This document shows, in pieces, positions 23,400 through 36,352 of a DNA stretch of 64,000 bases. Location: assembly GCA_017311185.1 (NCBI GenBank), contig JAESUZ010004802.1:1-64000 (forward strand), given 5' to 3'. Positions within the stretch are counted from its first letter, which is position 1, and the number at the start of each line of letters is the position of its first letter. The notes beneath the pieces are model-generated. The model did not search any database and was not told where the DNA came from. It saw only the letters and a program-made list of their open reading frames with translations. Origin of the DNA: Proteles cristata cristata (taxonomy: Eukaryota; Chordata; Mammalia; Carnivora; Hyaenidae). A program made the position numbers and the translations under genes.

Positions 23400-25100
23400 T
23401 GTTCTCATGAGTTAACTGTCAAGAGACAGTGAGTGCAAACAACATGGGGGTGGGGCAGTGGGGAGAGAAGTGCTTACTGTAGGCTCCTGCTTACCTGGGA
23501 AAACACAAGTATACAGGCATTTCCTCACACTGACAAACTGAAAGGATGAAATATTTTTAAATGGTATTTATAGGGAGAGAGGGGAAGAGAGTACAGGGAA
23601 GCCAGACTTCGAATATACCTGGCTTTGTACATTTGACTTCACAACCATGTAAATATTTTTATGATTATAAAATAAATTTTATAATGAATTATTAAAAATA
23701 TAAAGCCAAGCAAAACAAGTAAGCTAACTACAAATATAGCTGGAGGGAGAGCATACAGATAAGGACCATTCTAAGGGTCTCTAAAACATAATAATTTATG
23801 TCCCTGGTAGGATATACCCTAGAGACAAAGAGAAGGAAAAAAAAAAAAGCTTGGCTGTTTTCATTAATCATATTGTTGATTGTAGCTTTTGTATAATTAC
23901 TCTGAGGCTGATTGTGTGTAGTGTGGGATGTAGCAAATTAGTAATTACTCTGGGTTATTCAGAGCTAGGGATTTTTGGCAGGTGAGAAAGAAGACACTGC
24001 ATGGATGTAAGATCCATAAAGTAAAAACTCTGTTGTCCTGAATTTGAACTGGCTATATCAGAATAGATTAATCATTTTTTTAAAAACCCACATATTTTCT
24101 CCTTTGTCCATTATAAACAGTAACCAACCCAGAAGCAATGAGCTTCTATCCAGAGGCTTCTATCCACTTACTATCCAGATTTCGTGATTTCCAAACAACA
24201 TTTGCCTCTGAAAGGAATCTAAGAGAAATGTCTGCTTCCAGATCTGTGGCAGACTCATCAGACAAGATGAGTCTGGAACATACTAGAAAGCAAAGAAGCT
24301 ATCAAAGAGAATTAGGGCCATGTCAAAAACAATTCCAGAGCCAACTTGATTAGATTTCCATTGGGCAAAGACAGAACAATTTAAATATCAATAAACATAA
24401 TAACTTTGATACACAAAACATATTTAACATATAAGCTCTTATGAATATTAACAATAAAATAATAGTAACCAATACATAAATTTGTTGGTTATCTTTGGAA
24501 GATGCAAGGGAAAAAACTCATGATTTTGATAACCAGTATGTAAAGGAAAAAAGAAAAGCACTTACCCTACCTTTCCTATATGTACTATGCCCCAAGGTAG
24601 TCAAATGGATGAAGAGAGGGATTTTCTCTTTAGAGAACATTTCAGTTAATAAAGAAAACCATAACAGATTTAGAATGTTGCCAATTTTGTAGTCCTAATG
24701 AATGAATGGGCATAAACAATAACTGTTGATGGCTGTTAACATCACAAAAACAGGGATTATAAGACATTACAAACTTACTAATGCAGATATAAAACACCAC
24801 CTGTGAAATGATCTTCCTGCCCACTGCCTCCCAAAGGCAGCAGCAACAGCACTCCTGTATCTGATAAAGTAAATTCACAGAAATAAAGGAGACACAGAAC
24901 AAAATGGGCAATGCTATTGGGATGCAATCAGGGGAATCCTAACACTATTGAACAAACCTCCAAGTTTCTTCAGCAACAATGCAAAAGCCACCAAACTGAA
25001 ACATAACAAAAGGGATGATGGGGATTAAAGAGACATATCAAATGCATTCAATGCCCAGGTCAATGAAGATTCCAATTCAAACAAACCAATGGCGGTAAGA
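23400..25100. other. Unique intergenic stretch, nothing recognised
   Basis: AT-rich. A 71-codon + frame at 24138 has no similarity I recognise. Isolated A-runs only. Confidence 0.55.
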
Positions 25101-25104
25101 AAAC

Positions 25105-25290
25105 AGGGGTGCCCAGGTGGCTCAGTAGGTTAAATATCTAACTGTTGATTTCAGGTCAGGTCATGATCTCAAAGTTCACGGGTTTGAGCTTCCCATCAGC
25201 CTGACAGCATGGAGCCCGTTTGGGATTCTCTCCTTCTTTCTCTGCCCTTCCCGGCACTCGCTCGCTCTCTCTCAAAATGAATGTATGGAT
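25105..25290 (+). mobile_element. Old carnivore SINE with purine tail
   Basis: GGGGTGCCCAGGTGGCTCAGTAGG head, decayed body, ending CTCTCAAAATGAATG. Its A-tail has grown into a GAAA/GGAA repeat. Confidence 0.88.
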
Positions 25291-25388
25291 GAAAGAAGGA
25301 AAGAAGAAGAAAAGAAAGAAAGAAGGAAAGAAAGAAGGAAAGAAAGAAGGAAAGAAAGCAGGAAAGAAAGAAGGAAAGAAAGAAAGAC
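25289..25388. repeat. Purine tetranucleotide tract (GAAA/GGAA)
   Basis: About 100 bases of uninterrupted purines in repeats of AAAGAAGG and GAAA, grown from the tail of the SINE at 25105. The reverse strand is all pyrimidine, a form able to make triplex DNA. Confidence 0.95.
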
Positions 25389-25779
25389 AAAATTTTAAAT
25401 ACATGCTTAAAGAAAGACAATCAGGAAAATGTAAACACTAAATGTATATCTGAGGATATAATGATATTAATTTTTTGTTGTATTCTTTCCTGTTAACTTT
25501 TTTAGGAGTGATAATGTTTTAGAGATGCAGGCTAGAATAATTTGGAGAGGAAATCATAAACTGTCTGGGTTTACTTCAAAATAATCTATTTTGTGTATGG
25601 GTGGGAAGCAGGGAGGCGGGAGGGGATGGGGATCCAAGGGAGTAAAAATGAGACTGAGATAAGAGTTAATATATTGAAGTTGGGTGATCAGCATGTGAGT
25701 ATTTTTCCTTGTAATTTTGTCCCTGCTGTCGTAGCTGCCTCCTCTGATTAGAGGCTACGGCCTCCTGGATTCCTCCCGC

Positions 25780-25970
25780 CTTCTCTTTCCCACATCCAGT
25801 CTGTCAGCAGGTCCTGAAAACCTATATCGGGAGCATATCCAACACCATCTTCATTCCATTCCTCCAGCTACCACCTTACTTTCCACCACACCACCTCTCG
25901 GCTGGCCCATCTCAGCTGCCTCTAAGCAGACTTCATGCTCCATGCTACAAAGCAAGTGTAGAGAGAGTGA
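25780..25970 (+). mobile_element. LINE-2 fragment
   Basis: GTCTGTCAGCAGGTCCTGA and TTCCATTCCTCCAGCTACCACC resemble an internal L2 segment. Weak. Confidence 0.5.
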
Positions 25971-25999
25971 CTGTGTTTCCATGTTTGGCTGGAACTTCA

Positions 26000-26520
26000 T
26001 AGCAGTGTTGACAAATGTGGAATTTTAATGGTGAGCAGAAGTTGCCAGACAGATGGGGGAGGACACTTCAGGCCATGAGAACAGTAGGTACAAATGTGCA
26101 AGGATGTCCATCAGCCCCATCAGTGACTGTAGACAAGAAGCAAGGAGGCATAAACCTGGGGATGACAGATGACAAGTGCTGAGTGACAAAAGGCCTTGAA
26201 TGCCGGGTCAAGTTTTCCTGTTAACCCAAGGGTGAAAGCCAGTCATGGAGGCATTTTCTACAGGAAGTGACATGATAAGATTTGCAGGTTCAAGAGAGAA
26301 CTCTTGAACATGGAGAGGAAGATGTGTTGGAGGTACCTGAATTTTGGAAATGAGAGGCCAGGGAAGAGGCTACTGTAACCTTCCAGGATGAGAGAAAATG
26401 GGACCAGAGAGTGGAGTGGGAAGGTGTGTAAGGCATGTGCCAGACAAAGCAGGGGATTCAGTGGTGAGCAAGGAGCTTAGGTCACACATTCAGAAAGGGG
26501 CCTATGGATTTCTGGGGACA
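26000..26520 (-). mobile_element. LINE-2 fragment
   Basis: Text such as GAAGTGACATGATAAGATTTG near 26263 and AGTCATGGAGGCATTTTCTA is the reverse of L2. It lies directly beside the + strand L2 piece. Confidence 0.68.
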
Positions 26521-26846
26521 GGGATAGGAGTACAATGAGTTAAACCCTGTGTACCTCAGTTTTGAATTGTACATGTAAGTAGTGCACATCTTGGTTGATA
26601 GGAAACCAGCCCAAGGCAGCCAGCAGCCAGCTGGATATTTGAGGCAGGCTGATTAGGGGATCTGCATGACTAAAGTTTACTTTTATACACACATGGATCC
26701 CAAAAGAAAAGAATTAAGAGAAAATGATTTTTATCAAATTCCATAGCAACATAGCAACAGTAAAAAAGCCATTATAGGTAGTAAATGCGGAAGTCCCTGA
26801 ATAATTTTCTAAGTAAGCAACCCACACTGGCTTTCAACAATCTTTC

Positions 26847-26918
26847 ACCTTCCTTCCTTCTTTCCTTACTGTTTCTTCTTTCCATTTTCTCCTTTCTTTC
26901 TTTCTTTCTTTTCTTCTT
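26847..26918. repeat. CTTT/CTTC pyrimidine tract
   Basis: TTCCTTCCTTCTTTCC and TTTCTTTCTTTC blocks, interrupted. Low-complexity. Confidence 0.85.
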
Positions 26919-26929
26919 TTTAAAATAAA

Positions 26930-27720
26930 TATTTATGATGAGTTTATAATATGCTAGATGTATTGCTGGGTTGCAATGATGAATAAAAACAGACAGGGTA
27001 GCTGGCTACACAGACTTAATGGTCTAGTGGAGAAGGCAGAGAGTAAGCAAAGGCTCACATAAATAACTGTTTGATTACCAACTGTGATAGCTCCTAAGAA
27101 GAGGCACAGGGCAAAGTGATCCACACCCAAGGGGCCACAGTGAAGTCTTCACTCAGGATGTGTCAATTTCACTGAGTTCTGAATGACAAAGAGATTTTAC
27201 TGAGTGAAGGGGATTGGAGCAGCCTTCCAAGCAGAGGACCAGCATGTGCAAAGGCCCATGGGCAGGAGAGAGCATGGAGGGATGGAAAGGCCAGTTGGGA
27301 CTGGGGGTCAGAGATAAAGGAGAGTATGAGATGAGGCTGGAGAGGCAGGTGGGGGCAGACTGTGGTTAAGAATGTGGTTCCTCTTGAATGGCAAATAGGA
27401 AGCTATTGAAGACTTTTAAGTAGGGAGGGATATGAGCACATATGTATTTTTAAAATACAATTCGGTCTGCCCAGTGGAGAAGTGATGAAAGGGCTTCAGG
27501 ACAGATGAGCAGAAGCCAGCTGAAGATGACTGTACTGATCTAGGAGCACGATAATGGTGGCTGGATAGAGATGTGGTCAACAAGATATAAAGAAATGGCT
27601 GGATTTGAGAGATGCTTTTAGGAGATAAAAATCTATAGATTTTATAGGTGGGGAATAGGCTAAGGGTGATAAAGGAGACAGCCACCAATGATGGCCATTC
27701 ATATTCACCCTGAATGGATA
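26930..27720 (-). mobile_element. LINE-2 fragment
   Basis: TGTGCAAAGGCCCATGGGC near 27246 and GAAGCTATTGAAGACTTTTAAG near 27400 match the reverse of L2. Third - strand L2 piece in this neighbourhood. Confidence 0.75.
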
Positions 27721-29594
27721 TTTTACCATGGTTGTAAATAAAAGACAGAGAGGTTAAGGATCTTATAAGAAGGATATAAAAGATAAGGGTCAAGGAACTC
27801 ACTGTGTGTGTCAACCTAGAATAAATTTCTTGTCCTCTAGGAGCTTAGAATCTGCTAAGTTGAGCACAGCACTTAAGCGCTAGCCCATTTACAGTGCTTG
27901 GGATCAGATGAGTGGTAGGAGAAGCAATAAAAGACACTTACTCTACACAACCTAGAAGTCCAAAGAAGAGAAGGGCCTCCTGTAGAATGAGGCTCATGAG
28001 CAGCTTTCAAAATCCTTTAAAACATCCGTATAATTCATGTGTGAATTCAGTATATTCAGTGTGGTACTGAAAACACATATTTCTTATGCTTGTATCAAGT
28101 GTAAACCATACCCATTGTATGTCTTGTTTTAACAAAAGTGTGCAGATCCAGCTGTTGGCAAGCAAATGCTCTTGGCATTTGATTCCTACAAATGCCAAAA
28201 ATCATACCTAGAAATGTAGAATATTCATTATTAGTAGAGTCTTTCACCCAAACACTTTTTGAAAATAATGAAGCAAATCCCTATTTCTGTAGGAACATGG
28301 CAAATCAGAAACGTACAGTTAGCACTTAAAATAAGTAAATGGTTAGAAGGAACTGAGGAACCCCACACAAACGGCTGCTGTGGACAGAACCCAGGTGTGC
28401 GGCTTTGCAAGTGGGTTTTGTTCTCAGAGTGTGATGCAGCGTGATGTGTGCACAGGAAACACTGTTTCCAGATCCCATCCCCAACAACCCACGAAGACAT
28501 AGCTTGTAATATTGTGGCTATGAAAAAGTCTTTCTTTTCTGCCACACTGTCAATGTTGGTAGGGGGCAGGAGGGAACAAGGGATGGGAAAGGAAGTGAAC
28601 ACAGAGAAAGGGTGACTTCTGCTCTTTGCTCTGTGTATTTTTCTATCATCTGCATTTTAAAAATAAGGATTCAGGGGGTGCCTGGGTGGCTCAGTTGGTT
28701 ACGTATCCGACTTTGATTTTGGCTCAGGTCATGATCTCATGGTTTGTGGGATTGAGCCTGGAGTCAGTGCAGGGCCTCTTTGGGCTTCTCTCTCTGCCCC
28801 TTCCCCCACTCAAGCGCGCACGCTCTCTCTCTCTCTCTGTCTCTCTCTCTCTCAAATAAATAAGCATTAAAAGAAGAATTCAATTAAAAGAAAAAATGAA
28901 AATTTTTTGTTACCTATATATCTCATGATGTACTTCAATTCCCCTAGCTGAGGCTTCCAGGAGTATGAAAAGCCATTGGTTTCTGTATTCTGCAAAGGAT
29001 CCCATAATATACTTGAAAACAATTGATGACGGTTTTCCCACTGTGTTCGTTTCCAGAGTAAATAGCCAACAACTGGTTGTTTTTGAACAAGTTACCATAT
29101 ACTTTTAAAGGACTGGGGGGTTTGTTGCATTAATTCTTGCAGGGGCTTACTACTGCTGGTAATGCCAGGTGGCTCATTTTAATGACAATTCTTTAGATGG
29201 CTAGATATTAATGAGGCAGAGGCAGAGATGAACAGCAGGGAATCTCATGTGCTGGGGAAATATATACATAGTATATCTGGATGAAAATCTGGAAAGGGAG
29301 AATCTTGATGTATGTGTGTGTAGGGCACATGCCCCACTTTTTTTCCCCAAGTCTGTGAAGGGGAAAAAAAACCAACCCAGACTGATTGGCATATCTACTA
29401 ACCTTTAATGGTACAGATTGTTGAACCATGCAATAGAGCATTCTAAACAACAAACAAGGGGAAAACAGAATCTTGTTAAGCTCAATATGAGAAGGACTCT
29501 TTAAGATCATCTATCTTGTAGACTGGGGTACTAAAAATGCAAAGTGACATTCCCAAAGGAGATATTGAATAAAACAAAAAGAAAAATGTTGGTG
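27721..29594. other. Intergenic, one SINE only
   Basis: Apart from the SINE at 28674, I see no recognisable element or exon. Overlapping frames at 28231-28602 are opposite each other and not convincing. Confidence 0.55.
28674..28875 (+). mobile_element. Felid SINE
   Basis: GGGTGCCTGGGTGGCTCAGTTGG head, GGCTCAGGTCATGATCTC, CT-rich end, tail AAATAAATAAGCATTAAAAG. Approximate target AAGGATTCA / AGAATTCAA. Confidence 0.9.
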
Positions 29595-30050
29595 ACATAT
29601 TGATTAAACCTCGTGTGCTGCATATCTTCTATTTGTTCCTCCAAATCCACTTCCATCCTTCTCCAACATGCAGGCTGATGAGTGTGAACAGCCCAGGTGG
29701 GATCCCCATGCTCTGGCATCTGATTGGAGCAGGTGTTCATAGGAAAGGAAGGGGAAGAGTCAGGGCCATTTACAACTCTTGTTCTCTCCCTACGGGGTTG
29801 CCCAGGGCTGGCTGTGTGTCTTTTGGATGGTCTAGGCTCCTATCAGGCTCACTCTCTCACTCTCTGTCCCCTTCCCTCTCTCTCATCTACTGATTGCTCC
29901 TTCCACTTGCCTCTTTAGGCCTCGGCTGGTAATGGCTCTTGTTATTTGTCCTAGGATACGGCACTGTCCTTTGTGGCTTCCCTATACCTTGCCCATCCTT
30001 TGTAAATACTCCCTTTACTCAATTCTCCTCCAATCACCCATCGTGAGCAT
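29595..30050. repeat. Probable ancient repeat, family not named
   Basis: TTTGTAAATACTCCCTTTACTC and TGGCTTCCCTATACCTTGCCC near 29970-30020 recall a widespread repeat 3' end. The T-run at 30054-30068 may close it. Assignment uncertain. Confidence 0.4.
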
Positions 30051-31592
30051 GCCTTTTTTTTTTTTTTCCTGCTAAGACTCAAAATATGCTATTAAAGGAA
30101 GCTCTTAATCAGGTCGTTGGTGTCCTAAAAGAAAGTTCTAGTAGACACCTGTCACTCATTTTCTACTTTCCTTAAGCCCACCCCCTTCCTGGCATCTGAG
30201 CTGTCTGGGGGTTTCTCTACCTCATGGCTCTTGTTGGGTGGCAGAAACCAACAACCCCTTGGAAGCTACAGGCTCATTCCCCCAGCCTCCCTTGTGGCTA
30301 GGCTCAGATATGTGATCCAGGCTCAAGCAGGTGGATAGAGTTTGACTCTTGACGTGACATGAGACAAACAGGGACTGTAGAGAATCCATTTTTTTGCTGA
30401 ACAACAGCAGAACTAGGGCACCACATTAATTTCCGGATGGAGAAGCTGAGTCCTAGCATCAGGCTTGGGGTGTACAGGTGGTACATCTGTGGAGCCTGCG
30501 CCCAGCAGCAGGGGAGCCACACAGTTCCCCCTGCAGAGATTTGTGTATAGCTCTACTGGGGTCCCAGAATCTGTCTCTATAGATCTCTCAGAAAGCCTGT
30601 AGGTAACCCAACAGTCATGAATTCAATCCTTTCTTGCCTGAATGGAGTCAGAGTTGTCTATATTTGCTTGAAACTAAGAACTCTACCTGATATAAAAAGC
30701 CAAATCTTTTGGACCTAAAGTTAAAAATAAATCCATGTTTGAACATTTGCTATATTTTAATTTCTATGCTAGGTGTTACCAACTAATTAAGATCGACAAT
30801 CAACATGATAAACACTCTAATGGAGAAGCTTCGCTTTTGGAGTACAAATGCAGAGCGATTGATCCTACTGGGAAGGTTTTGGAAATTTTCAGAGTAGCGA
30901 ACTGGGTAGGCGAGGAATGGTAATATGAAATTGTTGGTGTGTCAAAGAGAATGAAGGTGAGGTCAGAGTAACTGGTGTGAAGCACAGCAAAGGGTCACTG
31001 GAGATGAAGCTGGAACATAGACCAAAGATAGCTGCAAACTGTCTGAACTTTATTCTCAAGGTAAGTAGGAGAAGCCATGCCATGGCCTCTGGAGATGGGT
31101 TGAAGGCGGGGAAGAATAGAAGCAAAGAAACCCACTTAGTCTCACAAATGGCTATGACCACAGCAGTGAAGATTGGGATTGGGAAGTGAGAGACTTGACT
31201 AACATTTAAAGAGATGCAAGTAGGAGGTTGCTTCCCTGCTGGGTGTGGAGAGTCCCAAGCTGGTCTCAAAGTTCTAGTGTGAAGAAGTGAGTGGGGAGCA
31301 AAGTTTCCTAATACAGGGAAACTCACCATGTAGTACAGGTTTGGGGTGGAGGGAGGGGAGGAAGTGACACACCAGATCTTCACCACTTACATTTTATATG
31401 CTGGGATCTTGCCTCTAATCACTGCTCCAGACAAAGAAAGGATGGAGTTGCTTCCAACTTGGCTGCTATCATTTGATTTCCCTGATATTCTTGGGACTAT
31501 TCTATTTGCCTGGTATACCTTAGCCTTAAATTGCATGATCATCTGGAATGTACTAGGTTGGTATTTAGGAAAACATAATTCTTTAGAGGACT
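30051..31592. other. Intergenic, nothing secure
   Basis: A 165-codon - frame at 30889-31386 and a + frame at 31346 are without family resemblance. Part of 30920-31200 has a faint L2 look. Confidence 0.5.
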
Positions 31593-31616
31593 AAAAGTAA
31601 GCTATTTAAATTCTTT

Positions 31617-31829
31617 TTTTTTAAGTTTTATTTATTTCTAGGAGAGAGAGAGAGAGAGACGGGTGTGAGCAGAGGGGGAGCCAGAGAGGGAGTCACAGAC
31701 TGAAACAGGCTCCAGGCTCTGAGCTGGCAGTCAGCACAGAGCCCAACGCAGGGCTCGAACCCACAAACCGCGAGATCATGACCTAAGCGAAAGTCGGACG
31801 CTTAACCGACTAAGCCACCCAGGCGCCCC
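31617..31829 (-). mobile_element. Young-subfamily felid SINE with 24-base exact target duplication
   Basis: Antisense copy with TTATTTCTAGGAGAGAG, GGCAGTCAGCACAG, CCTAAGCGAAAGTCGG. The flanks are identical over 24 bases (31593-31616 and 31830-31853), starting AAAAGTAAGCTATTTAAATT. Confidence 0.96.
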
Positions 31830-31853
31830 AAAAGTAAGCTATTTAAATTCTTT

Positions 31854-34712
31854 CCACACTAGCCTCTTTCTCACTTTCGGGTACAAGCGTGGCCTAGATC
31901 CATCTAGTCCACTGCCAGATCCACACTAGAACACTTGGGAGATCACTGGACCACAACAGGATCAACACTACCCCTCTCCCTGGCCCATCTGCTGTTGACC
32001 TTCTCTGTTCTATTCCTAACCCTGATTTCTCCTGCCAACTGCAATTCTGAGAGCTGACAATGGCAAGCTTGGCTTCCTGATACATCCTTTTTATGTAAAC
32101 TTATCAACTTCAAGAACATATTTGACTCTTTCCCCTGTGATACTAAGCTTCATTCTTGATAGCATTTTACCTTTGTTGTGAATACTAAAGTTCTTCTAGT
32201 TGGTTTATTGTTAAGAAGTACAGAGACATGGAGTCTGATGGATGACATCTTTAGCCTTGGATTATAAAAAGGGGCTACCACTGTGCACTTGGCTAAAGGA
32301 AACACATTTTACCAGTGAATGGCTTTCATTTATCAAATTCTCAGCCAGCACAAAAAGCTACGGCTATGTAATAAGTACTATCCTACAACACTAGTCATTT
32401 CTGAAGACACAAAATGATGACTGGTAGCTTTAGAAATGTTTTCTAGAAACCAAATATAAGAACAGCTTTGTTACTGTGTACCTACAGAAACAGACGATGC
32501 ATAGCCCTTTATTCATTTTTGCTCCCTTCTTGAACAGTCGTCTATAAGTTGGTGTCATTCTCTACTAGACCATGAGCTCTTTGAGGACAGAATCATGTTC
32601 TAATCCATATGTAAATCCATGCCATCTGGCATAATGAATGTTACACAATTGAATTAATCAATAATATATGGTGAGAGAGCTCACAATAGTGGGGAGGGAT
32701 CCTCTCAGCCATAATAATTGGGCAAGTGAAATTGCTTTGTCACTGGCAGTACTAGAGACAGAGTCAGTGACTATTATCATGTACTATGGAAATTCCAAAA
32801 GAATGGATAAACTAGACCATGGATAAGAAAGTAGTCATCACACCAACAGTGTCATAGAGATTTTTTTAAAGTCATAACCATGCTACATAAGCAATAAATT
32901 ATGAAGGATGAACATGTGAATAAAAACTTAATATTGTCATAAATTTTATGATAAAGATAATCAGACACATATTTAATGACATGCATAATTATTATTATGC
33001 AGCACTGTAATCAGACATTAATAATAAGCAGTCCACAGCAATGATTCTAAGAATCTTTACTTGTGTTCAACAAAACCAACTGCTTGGCATTTCCCCCCCC
33101 TTCTTACTTTTTAATCCTCTGAACCTACTATAACTATCAGTGGTGAAGGGCTTCTGAGATATGAATAATTTAATCCTCAGTGCACAGATACTTAAACCCT
33201 TACTAAAGATCGTCGCAAGCAGGTAAGGCTCTCTGCACTCCCTCTATCACCTAAAACACATGAAGGAGAAGCATACAGATACTCTGCCCACAGGTACACT
33301 TCAGTGTATTCCAAACCTAATGGCTGGATCTCTGACTTTATGAAACAAAGAAACTAAAGAAAGCCTCTGTGACCCAAAGTGGCACACTGGAATTGCTGGG
33401 AAATAACAATGCCCACCCAGAGGCTCTCACCAGTGAACAGGAATTTGTGATAGGGGCAGTAATGCTGACGTGCTCCCAGAGTTCCCCAATGGGGAACTGC
33501 TCACAGCACCAGATGACTTATGAATGCCCCCTTTGATGGTATTCCTTTCCTTGATTCACTTCTCCATTCTCTCACCAAAGCTTCATGGAATCACCTTGCA
33601 TATATACCAGTTGTACCTGAATCCTGGTCTCCAGATTTGTTTCTGGGGCAACACAAAGTAAGATAGCGTTCCAATGATGGGGCTGCAAGTCAGATGTATT
33701 CCCTTCCTCTAAGGACTTCCCTACTCTACACAAACACACACACACGAGCGCACACACACATGCAACCAATCACTTCAGACTTCCTGGATACTAGCCATCT
33801 GCAGGTAGAAGAGCTGTGCTATAAGCTTGTGCTGTTCCCGAGGGCAGCTCTCACTATGTCATGAACCCAGGAAGATGAAAGAATGTGTGATTATTTCAAG
33901 GATGGAAAATGTTCTCTGGATTCCTGAAAGCTGGAAGTGGGTGGAGGGCCAAAGTCCATCTGGCTCAAGCAAACCAGGGAAAAGAGAGAGAGCATGAGCT
34001 GGGAGTCCCATGGCTTAGAAAAAGCTGCCCCGGGTGCTGATCTGCAACAATTATGCAGTCCACACACCACTGGGCAATAAGTCTATGGTGGTCCTGATAT
34101 CTAGAATGACTCCCAGCTCATTCTTCTCAGAGATAGTGCAGAGACTTTCAATCTGCAGTTAAAGAGTTAGACACAAGTAGCCTTGATGAAGTCATGAAAG
34201 CACATTTTTGCTAAAGTGTAAATGACTCATAGCTTCTTTTCTATTTATATGGTGGGGAGGTGCTATGAACATAAGGACACTAATGAACTAAAATGGGAAG
34301 GATGTCCCTGCCAAATAAACACCAGAGAAGGGTCAAGACAAAGCACCACTATGTAAAGAATTCAGCATGGGACTTGGTACTTATAGTAGCTACTAAAAGC
34401 AACATGTAAAATGTACAGTATGATATGGATGTTTAAGGCATTGAAAATAAACCATTTGCTGCAATGTCCTGAGTCCAGAGGGCTAAAATAAGAACATGAA
34501 AGGTAAATGAGCTGGATATGTAAACGTGGTACATTTCTCTTTGCTCTGGATATAGGGGCTTACCCTATTATTAAAAGTTGTTTAATTGTTGAGCTAGCTG
34601 CCATGAGGCCTAACATTTAGTTCCAATTATTAGATTAAATATCTGTTTTGAATGGTATTTGAATTACCAGGTTCTAGATTTTTCTTGTTGGTAAAGTCTC
34701 CTTTGTATTTTC
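31854..34712. other. Intergenic, unique except one L2 end
   Basis: Mostly unique AT-rich DNA. CA-rich text near 33728-33762 is a broken microsatellite. No gene seen. Confidence 0.55.
32560..32665 (+). mobile_element. LINE-2 3' end
   Basis: ACCATGAGCTCTTTGAGGACAG followed by GCATAATGAATGTTACACAATTG fits the L2 terminus in sense. Confidence 0.7.
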
Positions 34713-34724
34713 TGAAGAGGCTAA

Positions 34725-34953
34725 TTTTTTTTAAATTTTTTAATGTTTTATTTATTTTTGAGAGAGAGATACAGACAGCGTGATCAGGGGAGGGTCAGAG
34801 AGAGAGAGGGAGATACAGAATCTGAAGACAGGCTCCAGGCTCTCAGCTAGCTGTCAGCACAGAGCCCGACATGGGGCTCGAGCCCATGAACCGTGAGATC
34901 ATGACCTGAGCCGAAGTCGGACGCTTAACTGACTGAGCCACCCAGGCACCCCA
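34725..34953 (-). mobile_element. Felid SINE (older subfamily)
   Basis: Antisense copy with GAGCCACCCAGGCACCCC at its end and CTGAGCCGAAGTCGG. Target duplication TGAAGAGGCTAA at 34713 and 34954, exact. Confidence 0.94.
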
Positions 34954-36128
34954 TGAAGAGGCTAAAATTGGTATACTGAATTATAGAACAGATGTGCCAT
35001 TTTTCAAAGTATATTAAAACCATGGTTCATTGTAACATGGTGCCTGTGAAATAGACCTACCAAGAATAAACTGGACTCGATTTGGGGAGGAAACACTGAG
35101 TGGAAGAGATAGGACTTTGTTTTAGGTACTTTTCATTATCAGCCCATTCCGGTTTAAATGTTCTGGTTTAAACTGATGCCATTCTCTTTCCCTCTACTTT
35201 GCTGAATGAATGGCTGATGATATTTCTAATTTACAGAGTTGGTTAACAAAAGAAAACCTAATTTGATAGCCAAAATCATATTAAGATTTATACACTAAGA
35301 ATTTGTAAAATGTATAAACTAAATGCACATATGTGACTACACTAATTTTCTTAAAGTATGCTCGCCTATGCTTTTCTCTCAGGCACATTCTATCATGCTT
35401 AGGTGATGCATTTGAGAAAGCAAAACAAGAGTAAAACAAAAACATATCTTAAGCAAAATCTTACATATCTCAAATTCATTATTAACCAAGTTTTAAATTT
35501 TAATAAATTCATTAAGTTAAAAGTTTATATGCCTGGGTGTTTCTGCCCCAAAACATGATCTTTGAGGGATTTCCATGTCTGTGTAACACAGTGATCATGT
35601 GATACTTTTCCATAGCACTAATCTGAACACACCACATGAAGAAAGGACATATTCTATCCTGTTCAAAACATCTAGGAAAATGAGCCTGGTATTTATAAGA
35701 TGAGGCTCTCTGAGTGGTGTCACTGACATGTCAAGCCAATCAGCTTGCAGATGTAAGAAGAACACTGGTAGGTACAAAGGTGGAAAGGGAAAGGGGGGAA
35801 TAAAGGACTTCTTTTTAACTGATGAGAAAGAAACATACATATCTCGATGAAATGAGATTTTTTTTTTTAATTGGAAACTTAAATCTTTGAAATGACAAGG
35901 AAATATAAATGATTCACAAATAAACTCACTAGGTCATCAAATGCTGTTCAATTCCCAATTGGCAAGAGCAGAGAGTACAATCTATACATTTAAGCCCTCT
36001 GGCTCACTTTGCAATTTGCTTCTCAGTAAAGTTGTCAATATCAGTTTTTATAAAAGGACATGTTGGTAAACTGTACATATCTATCTGCAGGTGCCATGAT
36101 GCAACCTGGTGCAGAGAAAACATTCTTT

Positions 36129-36352
36129 TTTTTTTTAATTTTTTAAATGTTTTTTATTTATTTCTAGGAGAGAGAGAGAGACAGCGTGAGCAGGGGAGGG
36201 TCAGAGAGAGAGGGAGTCACAGCTGAAACAGGCTCCAGGCTCTGAGCTGGCAGTCAGCACAGAGCCCGACGCGGGGCTCGAACCCACGAACCGCGAGATC
36301 ATGACCCAAGCGAAAGTTGAATGCTTAACCGACTAAGCCACCAAGGCGCCCC
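36129..36352 (-). mobile_element. Young-subfamily felid SINE
   Basis: Antisense, with TTATTTCTAGGAGAGAG, GGCAGTCAGCACAG, CCAAGCGAAAG. Target AACATTCTTT at 36119 and 36353. Confidence 0.94.

Noticed and set aside
30889..31386. 165-codon - strand open frame
   Set aside because: No recognisable domain, no conservation evidence and no nearby promoter features. Likely chance.
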